In this document: in pieces, positions 50,315 to 59,106 of the stretch | Position numbering within the stretch: the first letter of the stretch is position 1 | Layout: each line of letters opens with the position of its first letter | Assembly: GCA_963785065.1 (NCBI GenBank) | Contig: CAWATX010000002.1 | Coordinates: 62,001 to 126,000, forward strand | Direction of reading: 5' to 3' | Source: CAVSRC01 sp963785065 | GTDB lineage: Bacteria > Pseudomonadota > Alphaproteobacteria > Rhizobiales > Kaistiaceae | Length of the DNA: 64,000 nucleotides | Position numbers and translations under genes: made by a program | Notes under the pieces: model-generated | Database searches by the model: none | The model's input: the letters and a program-made list of their open reading frames with translations, nothing else | What the model was told of the DNA's origin: nothing

Positions 50315-51355
50315 ATGGCCATCAGACGCCAGCCCCGCCTTCGCGAGCTTGCCAGCGACCTGGGCGTGTCGATCACGACCGTCTCGCGCGCGCTCGCCGG
50401 CTATTCGGATGTCAGCGAGGCGACCCGCGCCCGCGTGGTGGCGGCGGCCGAGGCGCGCGGCTATGTGCCGAGCCGCGTCGGCCGGATGCTGGTTTCGGGC
50501 CGCACCGACTTCATCGGCATGGTGCTGCCGGTGCGCGACGGACACCTGATGGACGCCTTCCTCGGCGAGTTCGTCGCCGGCCTGAGCGAGGGCCTGACGG
50601 TGCGCGGCCGCGACCTCTTCATCGCCACCGCGACCCGCCTCAACAGCGCCGTCGACGTCGTTCGTCATGTGGTCGCCGGCGACCGCGCCGACGCCATCGT
50701 GCTCAACCGCACCGAAATCGACGACGAGCGGGTGCACTTCCTCGCCGCCCGGCAATTCCCCTTCGTCACCCACGGCCGCCTGCTGACCGGCGCCAACGAC
50801 TTCGCCTGGTTCGACACCGACGGCGAAGCCGCCTTCGCCCACGCTGCGCGCATGTTGGTCGGGCTCGGTCACCGCCGTTTCGGGCTGCTTACCATCGACG
50901 AGCCCTTCACCTTCGCCCATCTGCGCCGGCGCGGCCTGGAGACAGCCTTGGCCGAGGCGGGGCTTCGCCTGCCGCGCGCCGCCGTGCGCTCGGTGCCGAT
51001 GATGGACGCCAGCGCAGCCGAGGCGGCGGCCGACCAACTGCTCGCCGCCGACGACCGGCCGACCGCCATCCTCGGCGTCACCGACAATCAGGCGATCGCG
51101 GTGCTCAAGGCGGCCGCTGCCCGCTCGATCGCAGTGCCGGAGGAACTGTCGGTAATCGGCTTCGACGACCTGCCGATCTCGGCCTATGCCCAGCCGGCGC
51201 TCTCCACCTTCGACCAGCACGCGCGCGAGAGCGCCGCCGTCATTGCCGGCATGGTCACCGACATTCTCGACAAGGGGCCGCAGTCGGTGACTCCGCGCCT
51301 CATCAAGCCTGAATTCGCGGCCCGGGCCAGCCACGGCCCGGCGCCGCTGATCTGA
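50315..51355 (+). CDS. LacI-family regulator (AglR-like)
   Basis: 346 residues from ATG 50315 with GGGGAGGAG ahead. HTH LRELASDLGVSITTVSRALAGYSDVS, hinge GYVPSRVGRMLVSGRTDFIGMVLP, type 1 PBP sensor (FPFVTHGRL, AILGVTDNQAIAVLKAAAARSI, VIGFDDLPISAYAQPALSTFDQ). It sits 52 bp ahead of the MalE-like gene on the same strand and behind a palindromic operator, so it most likely represses its own operon. Confidence 0.92.
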   Translation: MAIRRQPRLRELASDLGVSITTVSRALAGYSDVSEATRARVVAAAEARGYVPSRVGRMLVSGRTDFIGMVLPVRDGHLMDAFLGEFVAGLSEGLTVRGRDLFIATATRLNSAVDVVRHVVAGDRADAIVLNRTEIDDERVHFLAARQFPFVTHGRLLTGANDFAWFDTDGEAAFAHAARMLVGLGHRRFGLLTIDEPFTFAHLRRRGLETALAEAGLRLPRAAVRSVPMMDASAAEAAADQLLAADDRPTAILGVTDNQAIAVLKAAAARSIAVPEELSVIGFDDLPISAYAQPALSTFDQHARESAAVIAGMVTDILDKGPQSVTPRLIKPEFAARASHGPAPLI

Positions 51356-51407
51356 CGGGGGATATTCGCGACTGAGCAGAATTCGGACCCAAGGGAGGAA
51401 ACGAGAC

Positions 51408-52691
51408 ATGCGTAGCAAACGACTACTTGGACTGGCCACGGCCGCTCTGTTTGTGGCCGGAGCCTCGGCAACCAGCGCCCTGGCTGCTCCCATCCTCTTC
51501 TGGTCGGACCAGGGCACGCCGGTCGAGGAGCAGCAGGCAATCCGCGACACCGTCCTCAAGGGCTTCAGCGGCGAGGTCGACTTCCAGCCGCAGGATCCGG
51601 GTCCCTTCGTCACCCGCATCCAGGCCGAGGCCCAGGCCGGCAAGGGCTCGATCGACGTGATCGGCGGCCTGCACGGCGACTTCGCCGGCTTCCCGGACGC
51701 CGTCGCGGACCTTTCCGACCTTGCCGCTTCGCTGTCGAGCGTCGGCGTCAACCAGACCTATCTCGGCCTCGGCAAGCTCTCCACCGGCGAGCAGAAATAC
51801 ATTCCGTGGATGCAGGCGACCTACATCATGGCCGCCAACAAGAAGGCATTGGAGTACCTGCCGGCCGGCGCCGACATCAATGCTCTGACCTATGACCAAC
51901 TTATCGAATGGGCCAAGACCATGGCCGAGAAGACCGGCTCGCCGAAGTTCGGCCTGCCAGCTGGGCCCAAGGGACTGATCCACCGCTTCGTGCAGGGCTA
52001 TCTCTATCCCTCGTTCACCTCCTCCGAGGTGACCAAGTTCCGTTCGCCGGAGGCGGTCGCCATGTGGGAGAAGATGAAGGAGCTGTGGAAGTACACCAGC
52101 CCCGCCTCGACCAACTACGGCTTCATGCAGGAGCAGCTGCTCTCCGGCGAAGTGTGGGTGGCGTGGGACCACACGGCGCGTCTCGCCGATGCCTTCAACC
52201 AGAAGCCGGATGAATTCGTCGCCTTCCCGGCGCCTGCTGGTCCCGCCGGCCGCGGCTTCATGCCGGTGGTCGCCGGTCTCGGCATCGCCAAGACTGCGCC
52301 CGACATGGACGGCGCCAAGAAGCTCATCACCTACATGATGCAGCCTGCGACACAGATCGCCACGCTCAAGGCCATCGGCTTCTTCCCGGTGGTCAAGGCG
52401 GAGCTTCCCGCCGACATGCCGAATTCGGTCAAGGCGGAAGGCGCGGCGGTCGCCGCCCAGTCGGCTTCCAAGGACGCCAATCCCGGCCTGCTTCCGGTCG
52501 GCCTCGGCTCCGCCGGCGGCAAGTTCAACAAGGTCTATACGGACACCTTTCAGCAGATCTTGCTCGCCAACGCCGACATCAAGAGCGTGCTCGACCAGCA
52601 GGCCGGCATCCTCGGCGGTATCATGAAGGAGGCCAACGCGCCTTGCTGGGCGCCGGATAAGCCTTCGACCGGCGCCTGCCCGGTCGACTAG
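51408..52691 (+). CDS. Sugar ABC transporter substrate-binding protein (CUT1, family 1)
   Basis: 427 residues, AAGGGAGGAA ahead of the ATG. Signal peptide LLGLATAALFVAGASATSALA. Family 1 features are IQAEAQAGKGSIDVIGGLHGD, YIPWMQATYIMAANKKALEYL, VWVAWDHTARLADAF and AGRGFMPVVAGLGIAKTAPD. A terminal Cys pair (PCWAPDKPSTGACPVD) suggests a disulfide, as in AglE-like proteins. The ligand is probably a disaccharide or glucosyl/mannosyl compound judged by the GH63 gene downstream. Confidence 0.93.
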   Translation: MRSKRLLGLATAALFVAGASATSALAAPILFWSDQGTPVEEQQAIRDTVLKGFSGEVDFQPQDPGPFVTRIQAEAQAGKGSIDVIGGLHGDFAGFPDAVADLSDLAASLSSVGVNQTYLGLGKLSTGEQKYIPWMQATYIMAANKKALEYLPAGADINALTYDQLIEWAKTMAEKTGSPKFGLPAGPKGLIHRFVQGYLYPSFTSSEVTKFRSPEAVAMWEKMKELWKYTSPASTNYGFMQEQLLSGEVWVAWDHTARLADAFNQKPDEFVAFPAPAGPAGRGFMPVVAGLGIAKTAPDMDGAKKLITYMMQPATQIATLKAIGFFPVVKAELPADMPNSVKAEGAAVAAQSASKDANPGLLPVGLGSAGGKFNKVYTDTFQQILLANADIKSVLDQQAGILGGIMKEANAPCWAPDKPSTGACPVD

Positions 52692-52705
52692 GGGATTCCT
52701 CCCGG

Positions 52706-52743
52706 CCGCCGGCGGCGTTTCCTTCGGGGGGCGTCGCCGGCGG
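52706..52743 (+). terminator. Strong intraoperonic hairpin after the binding-protein gene
   Basis: CCGCCGGCGGCG (52706-52717) pairs with CGTCGCCGGCGG (52732-52743): 12 base pairs with one G-U, 14-base loop, no T-tract. It fills the 68-bp gap between the binding protein and the first permease. Confidence 0.6.
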
Positions 52744-52759
52744 AACCGCCGGAGCCGCC

Positions 52760-53605
52760 ATGCAATCGCGCGCCCTTCCTTATCTCCTTCTGCTTCCCGC
52801 GGCATTGTTTCTCGCGGCGTTCTTCGTCTGGCCGTTCATCCAGGTCGGCATCGAGGCTTTCACCCAGAACGGCGCCTTCACCCTCGACCATTTTCACACC
52901 ATGGCGAGCGACTGGAAGTTCTATCCGGCCCTCACCAACACCCTTCTTCTTGCCGTCATCATCGTGCCGCTGCAGATCGCGCTGGCGTTGACCATGGCTT
53001 CGCTGGTCACCCGCATGGGCGCGGGGCGCGACGTCATCCTCTACATCTGGACCATCCCGCTCGGCATTTCCGATCTCGCCGCCGGGCTTGTCTGGCTGGC
53101 GATCCTCGAGAAGAACGGCTTCCTCAACAGCGCCCTGCAGAGCCTCGGCTTCATCGCCGAGCCGATCACCTGGCTCGGCTATCAGGACAAGGTGACGCTG
53201 TTCGTCGCCGTCATCCTCGCCGAACTGTGGCGTTCAACGGCCATCGTCATGGTGATCCTGGTGGCCGGCATGGGCCTCATCCCGCGCGAATATTACGAGG
53301 CGGCGGAGGTTTTCGGCGCCGGCCCGTGGAAGCGCTTCATCAAGGTGACGCTGCCGCTGCTCAAGCCCAGCCTGCAGACGGCGCTGATCCTGAGGACCAT
53401 CCTCGCCTTCGAGGTCTTCGCCGTGGTCGCCGCGCTGGCCGGCACCAACCTGCCCATCCTCATGGGCCAGACCTATGAATGGCAGTTCGCGCTGCAGGAC
53501 CGCAACGTCGCCGCAGCGCTTGCCTTCGTCACCCTGGTGATCTCGATCGCCTTTACCGTCTTCTACCTGGTGGCGCTCAGAACGCGCGATGAGGCCCGCG
53601 TATGA
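52760..53605 (+). CDS. Sugar ABC permease, MalF/AglF-type
   Basis: 281 residues, six TM helices. LPYLLLLPAALFLAAFFVWPFIQVG at the N-terminus and the EAA loop EYYEAAEVFGAGPWKRFIKVTLPLLKP define a CUT1 permease. It lacks MalF's extra loop. The stop overlaps the next start (ATGA). Confidence 0.94.
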   Translation: MQSRALPYLLLLPAALFLAAFFVWPFIQVGIEAFTQNGAFTLDHFHTMASDWKFYPALTNTLLLAVIIVPLQIALALTMASLVTRMGAGRDVILYIWTIPLGISDLAAGLVWLAILEKNGFLNSALQSLGFIAEPITWLGYQDKVTLFVAVILAELWRSTAIVMVILVAGMGLIPREYYEAAEVFGAGPWKRFIKVTLPLLKPSLQTALILRTILAFEVFAVVAALAGTNLPILMGQTYEWQFALQDRNVAAALAFVTLVISIAFTVFYLVALRTRDEARV

Positions 53606-54444
53606 CCGCGGTCAGCGCACAGGCGCCGGCAAAGGAGCGCACCATCAGCATCGGCCGCTGGCTGATTGTCGCGGCGATCGTCGTCCTCTGCCTGTGGGTG
53701 CTGGTGCCGATCTATCTGATCCTGGTCAATGCCCTCTCCTCGCCAACCGAAGTCAACGGCTGGCCGAAGCAATTCCTGCCGTCCTTCGATCTCGGCAGCC
53801 TCTCATTCTTCATCCACTTCCAGGGCGTCGCCTGGGCCTTGTTCAACTCCCTGGTCGTGGCGCTGCTCACCACGGTGCTCGCCATCGGCCTCGGGGCGCC
53901 GGCCGGCTATGCCCTCGCCCGCTTCCGTTTCCGCGGCAAGGAGTCCTTCCGCCTGCTGGTGCTGATGACGCGCGCCTTCCCGTTGCCGCTGCTCGCCCTG
54001 CCGTTGGCGGTGCTCTTCATCCGCACCGGCCTCGATGACACCCAGATCGGCCTGGCGCTGGTCCACACCACCCTGGCACTGCCCTTTGCGATCCTCATCA
54101 CCTTCTCGCTCTTCATGGGCATTCCGTTCGAACTGGAGGAAGCCGCCTTCACGCTTGGCTGCACGCGCTTTCAGGCTTTCCGCAAGGTGGTCATGCCGCT
54201 GGCGCTGCCGGGCATCGCCGCCTCCGGCGTCTTCGCCTTCGTCACCTCATGGAACGAGGTCTTCGCCGCGGCGGTGCTCACCATCCGCAACCGCACGCTG
54301 ACCGCCTTCCTGCTCACCAGCCTCGACTATTCGCCTCTGCCGCTGAAGTTCGCCGGCGGTGCGGCGCTGGTGCTGCCGGCACTGGTCTTCTTGTTCCTCG
54401 TGCGCAAATACCTGTTCGCCCTGTGGGGCATCGCCAACCGATAG
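53602..54444 (+). CDS. Sugar ABC permease, MalG/AglG-type
   Basis: 280 residues, six TM helices. PIYLILVNALSSPTEV near the N-terminus and the EAA motif ELEEAAFTLGCTRFQAFRKVVMPLALPG are the MalG-family hallmarks. It is coupled to the upstream permease. Confidence 0.94.
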   Translation: MTAVSAQAPAKERTISIGRWLIVAAIVVLCLWVLVPIYLILVNALSSPTEVNGWPKQFLPSFDLGSLSFFIHFQGVAWALFNSLVVALLTTVLAIGLGAPAGYALARFRFRGKESFRLLVLMTRAFPLPLLALPLAVLFIRTGLDDTQIGLALVHTTLALPFAILITFSLFMGIPFELEEAAFTLGCTRFQAFRKVVMPLALPGIAASGVFAFVTSWNEVFAAAVLTIRNRTLTAFLLTSLDYSPLPLKFAGGAALVLPALVFLFLVRKYLFALWGIANR

Positions 54445-54454
54445 GGAGGCCTCC

Positions 54455-55522
54455 ATGGCCGCTATCGAGATCAGGGATGTCGCCAAGCGCTTCGGCGCCG
54501 TCACCGCCCTGGTCGATATCGACCTCGACATCGCCGATCGCGAGTTCCTCGTGCTGCTCGGCGCCTCGGGCTGCGGCAAGACAACGCTGCTTCGTCTGAT
54601 CGCCGGGCTCGACCGGCCGAGCGCCGGCGACATCCGCATCGGCGGCAAGCGTGTGAACGACCTGCCGCCGCGGCAGCGCGGCATCGCCATGGTCTTCCAG
54701 AACTATGCCGTCTTCCCGCACTTGACCGTCTTCGAGAACATCGCCTTCGGCCTGCGCATGAAGAAGCTACCGGAGGCCGACATCGAGGCGAAGGTCAAGC
54801 GCTCGGCCGAGCTGATGCATATCGAGCAGCTGCTCAAGCGCTATTCCGGCCAGCTCTCCGGCGGTCAGCGCCAGCGCGTTGCAGTCGCCCGGGCCCTCGC
54901 CATGGAGCCGGAGGTGCTGCTCATGGATGAGCCGCTCTCCAACCTCGACGCCCTGCTTCGCCTCGAGATGCGCACCGAACTCAAGGGCGTCCTCCAGGAA
55001 AGCCGCACCACCACCATCTACGTCACCCACGACCAGGTCGAGGCGATGAGCCTCGGCGACCGCATCGCCGTCATGCATGGCGGTCACATCGTGCAGGCGG
55101 CGACGCCCATCGACGTCTACCGCGATCCGGCCGACGCCTTCGTCGGTGGCTTCATCGGCAGCCCGCCGATGAATTTCCTGCCCGCCGAGCGAGCCGACGG
55201 ACACTGGCGCGTCGCCGGCACCGAGATCGACGGACCCGAGGCCGGCGGGCACCTGCAATACGGCATCAGACCCGAAGACGTCACCGTCGCCGACACCGGC
55301 CTCAAAGGAACGGTGCGCGTCGTCGAGCCGCTCGGCGCCCACCAGCTTGTCACCATGACCGTCGCCGATACGCTGTTCCGCGCCGTTCTCGACAGCGACC
55401 TGCCCGTCAAACCCGGCCAGAGCCTGAGCCTGCAGCCGCGGCCCGACCGGGCGCGCTGGTTTGATGCCACGACCGGCGCCGCCATCGATAACAGAACCAC
55501 CAGCACAGCCAGCCAGCCATGA
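54455..55522 (+). CDS. Sugar ABC transporter ATPase, MalK/UgpC type
   Basis: 355 residues from ATG 54455 (GGGAGG ahead). Walker A GASGCGKTT (36-44), signature LSGGQ (134-138), Walker B LLMDEPLSNLD, H-loop THDQVEAM, then a C-terminal OB-fold regulatory domain (FIGSPPMNFLPAERADG, YGIRPEDVTV). Its last four bases overlap the hydrolase start. Confidence 0.95.
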   Translation: MAAIEIRDVAKRFGAVTALVDIDLDIADREFLVLLGASGCGKTTLLRLIAGLDRPSAGDIRIGGKRVNDLPPRQRGIAMVFQNYAVFPHLTVFENIAFGLRMKKLPEADIEAKVKRSAELMHIEQLLKRYSGQLSGGQRQRVAVARALAMEPEVLLMDEPLSNLDALLRLEMRTELKGVLQESRTTTIYVTHDQVEAMSLGDRIAVMHGGHIVQAATPIDVYRDPADAFVGGFIGSPPMNFLPAERADGHWRVAGTEIDGPEAGGHLQYGIRPEDVTVADTGLKGTVRVVEPLGAHQLVTMTVADTLFRAVLDSDLPVKPGQSLSLQPRPDRARWFDATTGAAIDNRTTSTASQP

Positions 55523-56802
55523 CCATCGAACCGCGAGAAAAGGCCCTCTTCGCCAGCGCCGCCGCGATCCTGCGCGACAACGACCGCGGCGCCTACACCG
55601 TCCCCACCAAGGGGCTCTATCCGTTTCAGTGGAACTGGGATTCCTGCCTGACCGCGCTCGGCCAGCGCCACTTCGACGAGGCGCGCGCCTGGACGGAGAT
55701 CGCCACGCTGCTGGCCCACCAGTGGCCCGACGGCATGGTGCCGCACATCGTCTTCCACGAGGTTGACGAAGGCTATTTCCCCGGTCCCGACACCTGGGGC
55801 ACAAACCGCCCGACGCCGACCTCCGGCATCACCCAGCCGCCGGTGCTGGGTTTCGTCATCGAGCGCCTCTACGCGCAAGCGCGCGACAGGGATCTCGCCC
55901 GGCGCATGGCGCTGGAACTCGCCCCCAAGGCCGACGCCTGGCACCGCTGGTTCTATGCCAACCGCGACCCGGAGCGGACCGGGCTGGTCGCCATCCTGCA
56001 TCCCTGGGAGGCCGGCCGCGACAACTCCATCGACTGGGACGAGCCTTTCGCCCGCGTGCCGACCGAGGGGGTGCCGCCCTATCGCCGCCGCGACACCCAG
56101 CATGTCACCGCGGCCGAACGTCCGACCCAGGAGCAGTATGACCGCTATATGTGGCTGGTGACGCGCTTCCGCGACCTCGGCTGGGACAACAGCAAGCTCC
56201 ACGCCGCCTCGCCGTTCCAGGTGGTCGACCCCGGCTTCAATGCCATCCTTATTCGCTCCGACGAAGCGCTGGCGGACCTGGCCGAGGCGATCGGCCTCGC
56301 CGCGATCGGCGAAGCCGCCCGCGCCCGCGTAGCGGCCGCGCGCCGGGCTTTTGCTGCCCTGTGGAGCGATGCGGCCGGCCAGTTCCTCTGCTTCGACCGG
56401 GTCGCCGGCAGGCTCATCGACAGCCATTCGGTCGGCGGCCTGTTGCCGCTCTTCGCCGGCCTCGGCGACACCGAGCGCATGATCGCGACCATCCAGCGCT
56501 GGCGCAGCCGCCTCGCTTTCGGCGTCGCCTCGCACGACCCGGCCGATCCCCGTTTTGAACCACGGCGGTACTGGCGCGGACCGGCCTGGCTGATCGTCAA
56601 TTACCTGCTTGCCGATGGGTTGCGCCGGAGCGGTCACGAAGAGGCCACTGCGGCGATCAGCGCCGACAGCCTCGGCCTCATCCACAAGAGCGGCTTCGCC
56701 GAATATTACGACCCGACCGACGGCACTGCATGCGGCGGCAAGCATTTCACCTGGACGGCGGCGATGGTCATCGAGCTGCTCGCCCAGGCGACCGCCGAAT
56801 GA
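55519..56802 (+). CDS. GH63-type glycoside hydrolase (mannosyl/glucosylglycerate hydrolase-like)
   Basis: 427 residues, alpha6/alpha6-barrel. FQWNWDSCLTALG and WPDGMVPHIVFHE carry the GH63 general-acid Asp region. ILHPWEAGRDNSIDWDEPF and RRYWRGPAWLIVNYLL follow, and EYYDPTDGTACGGKHFTWTAAM carries the likely base Glu. This short form resembles bacterial mannosylglycerate/glucosylglycerate hydrolases more than processing glucosidase I. No signal peptide, so it acts on the imported compound. It is embedded in the MalEFGK-type operon by ATGA overlap. Confidence 0.85.
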   Translation: MTIEPREKALFASAAAILRDNDRGAYTVPTKGLYPFQWNWDSCLTALGQRHFDEARAWTEIATLLAHQWPDGMVPHIVFHEVDEGYFPGPDTWGTNRPTPTSGITQPPVLGFVIERLYAQARDRDLARRMALELAPKADAWHRWFYANRDPERTGLVAILHPWEAGRDNSIDWDEPFARVPTEGVPPYRRRDTQHVTAAERPTQEQYDRYMWLVTRFRDLGWDNSKLHAASPFQVVDPGFNAILIRSDEALADLAEAIGLAAIGEAARARVAAARRAFAALWSDAAGQFLCFDRVAGRLIDSHSVGGLLPLFAGLGDTERMIATIQRWRSRLAFGVASHDPADPRFEPRRYWRGPAWLIVNYLLADGLRRSGHEEATAAISADSLGLIHKSGFAEYYDPTDGTACGGKHFTWTAAMVIELLAQATAE

Positions 56803-56811
56803 GGCCGGCAA

Positions 56812-57489
56812 ATGCGCATCCTCGGCTGCGGCGCTCACCCCGACGATATCGACATCTTCTTCTTCGGCACGCTGGCCGCGGCGCAGGCAGGCGGCGCCGA
56901 GATCGGCTGCCTGATCGCCACAGACGGAGCAGCCGGCGGCGCGGTACCCGGCGCCGCGCTTGCCCGCCAGCGGCGCACCGAAGCAACCGCGGCCGCCGCC
57001 GGCCTCGGCGTCGCGCCCATCTTCCTCGACCGGCCCGACGGTGCCCTTGCCGGCGACGGCGAAGCGGCGGCCCTGCTGGAGAAGGAAATCCAGCGTTTCG
57101 CACCCGACCTCGTCATCACCCACGCCCCCGAAGACTATCACCCGGACCACCGCGCGCTGTCGCGGCTGGTGCGCGACGCGGCCCGTTTCCGCGCGCCGGT
57201 GCTCTATGCCGACACGCTGCTCGGCAACGGCTTCGTGCCGATGCTCTACGTGGACATAACCGCACACTTCGAAGCCAAGCGCGCCGCGATCCGCACCCAT
57301 CAGTCGCAGCGGCCGGAGCGCTTCGTCAGTGCGTGCGAGACCTGGAACCGCTTCCGCGCACTGCAGTGCAACGCGCCGGAGGGCTACGCCGAAGCCTTTC
57401 GTTTCGAACCCTGCTACCCGTTTGCCGATGTCCGCGCCTTGCTGCCGCCGGCACCTGCCGTCTCGCCACTCGGGCGCTACGAGCGATAG
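56812..57489 (+). CDS. PIG-L/LmbE-family deacetylase
   Basis: 225 residues. Zinc ligands in the first motif AHPDDID (8-14) and the third HPDH (DYHPDHRAL); the fold's TDGAAGG follows strand 2. Family members remove N-acetyl groups from GlcNAc-linked sugars (mycothiol, bacillithiol, GPI, antibiotics). The gene closes the operon 9 bp after the GH63 gene. Its presence suggests that the imported sugar, or a product of it, carries an N-acetyl (or similar acyl) group. Confidence 0.9.
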   Translation: MRILGCGAHPDDIDIFFFGTLAAAQAGGAEIGCLIATDGAAGGAVPGAALARQRRTEATAAAAGLGVAPIFLDRPDGALAGDGEAAALLEKEIQRFAPDLVITHAPEDYHPDHRALSRLVRDAARFRAPVLYADTLLGNGFVPMLYVDITAHFEAKRAAIRTHQSQRPERFVSACETWNRFRALQCNAPEGYAEAFRFEPCYPFADVRALLPPAPAVSPLGRYER

Positions 57490-57612
57490 GGTCGCCGCGA
57501 CGGACCCGGCCCTGCCTTTGCCTTGACGGGGGCGGCGAGTCGGCTCTAGTACCAACCCAATGGCACCCTCCTTCGGTTCCCTCCCCCCTCAGCCATCCTG
57601 CGACACACGGCC

Positions 57613-58365
57613 ATGAGGCTAAACACCAAAAGAGCTTTGATCACCGGCGCCGCCCAGGGCATCGGCTACGCCATCGCGGAGACCTTCTGCAGAGAAGGCG
57701 CCGTCGTCTACATCGCCGACGTCAACGAGGAATCTGGGTCCGCGGGCGCGACCAAGCTGCGCGACAATGGCTGCAACGCCACGTTTGTCCTTCTCGACGT
57801 CAGCCAGGAGGCCGACTGGCAGCGGGTCTTCAGCCAGATCGAGCAGGACGTCGGCGGCCTCGACATCCTCGTCAACAATGCCGGCATAAACGTCCGCAAG
57901 GTCATCGAGGAGATGAGCCCCGAAGAGCTCGACCGGATGTACGGCGTCAATGTCAAAGGTCCGTTTCTGGGCATCAAGCATGCGCTTCCGGTCATGAAGC
58001 GGATCGGCGGCGGGTCGATCATCAACATGTCGTCGGTATGCGGGCTTATCGGCCACATGTACACGCCCGAGGCATACACGACCATGAAAGGCGCGCTGTC
58101 GCTGCTCACCAAGTCGGTCGCCGCGCGCTACGGGAAGTTCAACATCCGCTGCAACTCGATCCATCCCAGCACGGCCGACACGCCGCTGGTGCGGGAGATG
58201 CTCAAGGATCCCGAGCGGAAGAAAGAGCGACTCGGAGAAGTGCCGCTCGGCAGGATGGCCAGCCTGCAGGACATCGCCGAGGCTGCGCTTTACCTTGCCT
58301 CACCGGAAGGCGCCTTTATAAATGGAGTCGCTCTGCCGGTGGACGGCGGTGTTACCGCCTATTGA
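57613..58365 (+). CDS. Short-chain dehydrogenase/reductase (SDR)
   Basis: 250 residues. TGAAQGIG loop (11-18), NNAG, INMSS, catalytic YTTMK, and a C-terminal PVDGGVTAY. Asp37-like acidic residue after beta-2 (YIADVNE) points to NAD(H). It is first in a three-gene set with a class II aldolase and a DUF1537 kinase, so it may oxidise a C4 sugar acid at C3 or C2. The start lacks a good SD. Confidence 0.88.
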   Translation: MRLNTKRALITGAAQGIGYAIAETFCREGAVVYIADVNEESGSAGATKLRDNGCNATFVLLDVSQEADWQRVFSQIEQDVGGLDILVNNAGINVRKVIEEMSPEELDRMYGVNVKGPFLGIKHALPVMKRIGGGSIINMSSVCGLIGHMYTPEAYTTMKGALSLLTKSVAARYGKFNIRCNSIHPSTADTPLVREMLKDPERKKERLGEVPLGRMASLQDIAEAALYLASPEGAFINGVALPVDGGVTAY

Positions 58366-58446
58366 CGCAAGCCGGCGCAGCCCGATCTGCGGCCGCTTCC
58401 AGGGCGGTATGTCGCGGGAAAACGCTGGTCGGGTGAGAGGTTGTGA

Positions 58447-59085
58447 ATGAGTGAGTCCGGGAAGCTCGACGAGCTGATCACCGCCAGCAGAGCGCTCTAC
58501 GAGCGCAAGCTGATCCATGCGTCAGGCGGCAATACCAGCGTAAGGGTCGGCGATTTCGTCTGGATCAGCCAGACCGGGGCGGAACTCGGCAAGCTGACCG
58601 AAGACAAGCTCGTCAAGGTTGACCTGCAAGGCAACGTGCTGGAGGGCAAGGGCCCGTCCAAGGAACTCGGCATGCATCTGGCGATGTACCGGGCAAGAGA
58701 CAACGCCCGCGCCGTCATTCACTGTCATCCGACCTATGCGATCGCCTTTTCGACCCTGCTTGGCGAAGACTCCGCCAACGCGGTGCCGCCCTACACCGCG
58801 GCGTTCTATGTCCGGGCCGGGCGCGTCCCGATGATCCGGTATCACGCCTCCGGAGCGCATTCCCTGCACGAGGCGGTGGACGCGCTCGCGCCGCGCCACC
58901 ATGCGATCCTGCTGCGTCAGCACGGCATCATCGTCGCCGGAGCCGACATGGCGGTTGCGGCCGGTGTCGTGGAGGAAGTCGAGCAGTGCTGCCAGATTGC
59001 CGTTGCGACAGGCATGAAGGGCGCACCGTTGACGGACGCACAGCTTGCCGCGATCGATGCGGCTCTCGGCAGGTCCTGGGGATAA
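58447..59085 (+). CDS. Class II aldolase/adducin-family protein
   Basis: 212 residues. HASGGNTSVRVGDFVWISQTGAELGKL (phosphate/N-terminal motif), AVIHCHPTYAIAFSTL (zinc His pair), LLRQHGIIVAGADM (third His). It belongs to the FucA/RhaD/OtnC superfamily but differs from the OtnC-like gene at 62147 in all three motifs, so it probably handles a different 4-carbon or 5-carbon acid phosphate. It is followed 21 bp later by a DUF1537 kinase. Confidence 0.88.
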   Translation: MSESGKLDELITASRALYERKLIHASGGNTSVRVGDFVWISQTGAELGKLTEDKLVKVDLQGNVLEGKGPSKELGMHLAMYRARDNARAVIHCHPTYAIAFSTLLGEDSANAVPPYTAAFYVRAGRVPMIRYHASGAHSLHEAVDALAPRHHAILLRQHGIIVAGADMAVAAGVVEEVEQCCQIAVATGMKGAPLTDAQLAAIDAALGRSWG

Positions 59086-59106
59086 CGTCGCCTGAGCGAG
59101 TTGACC

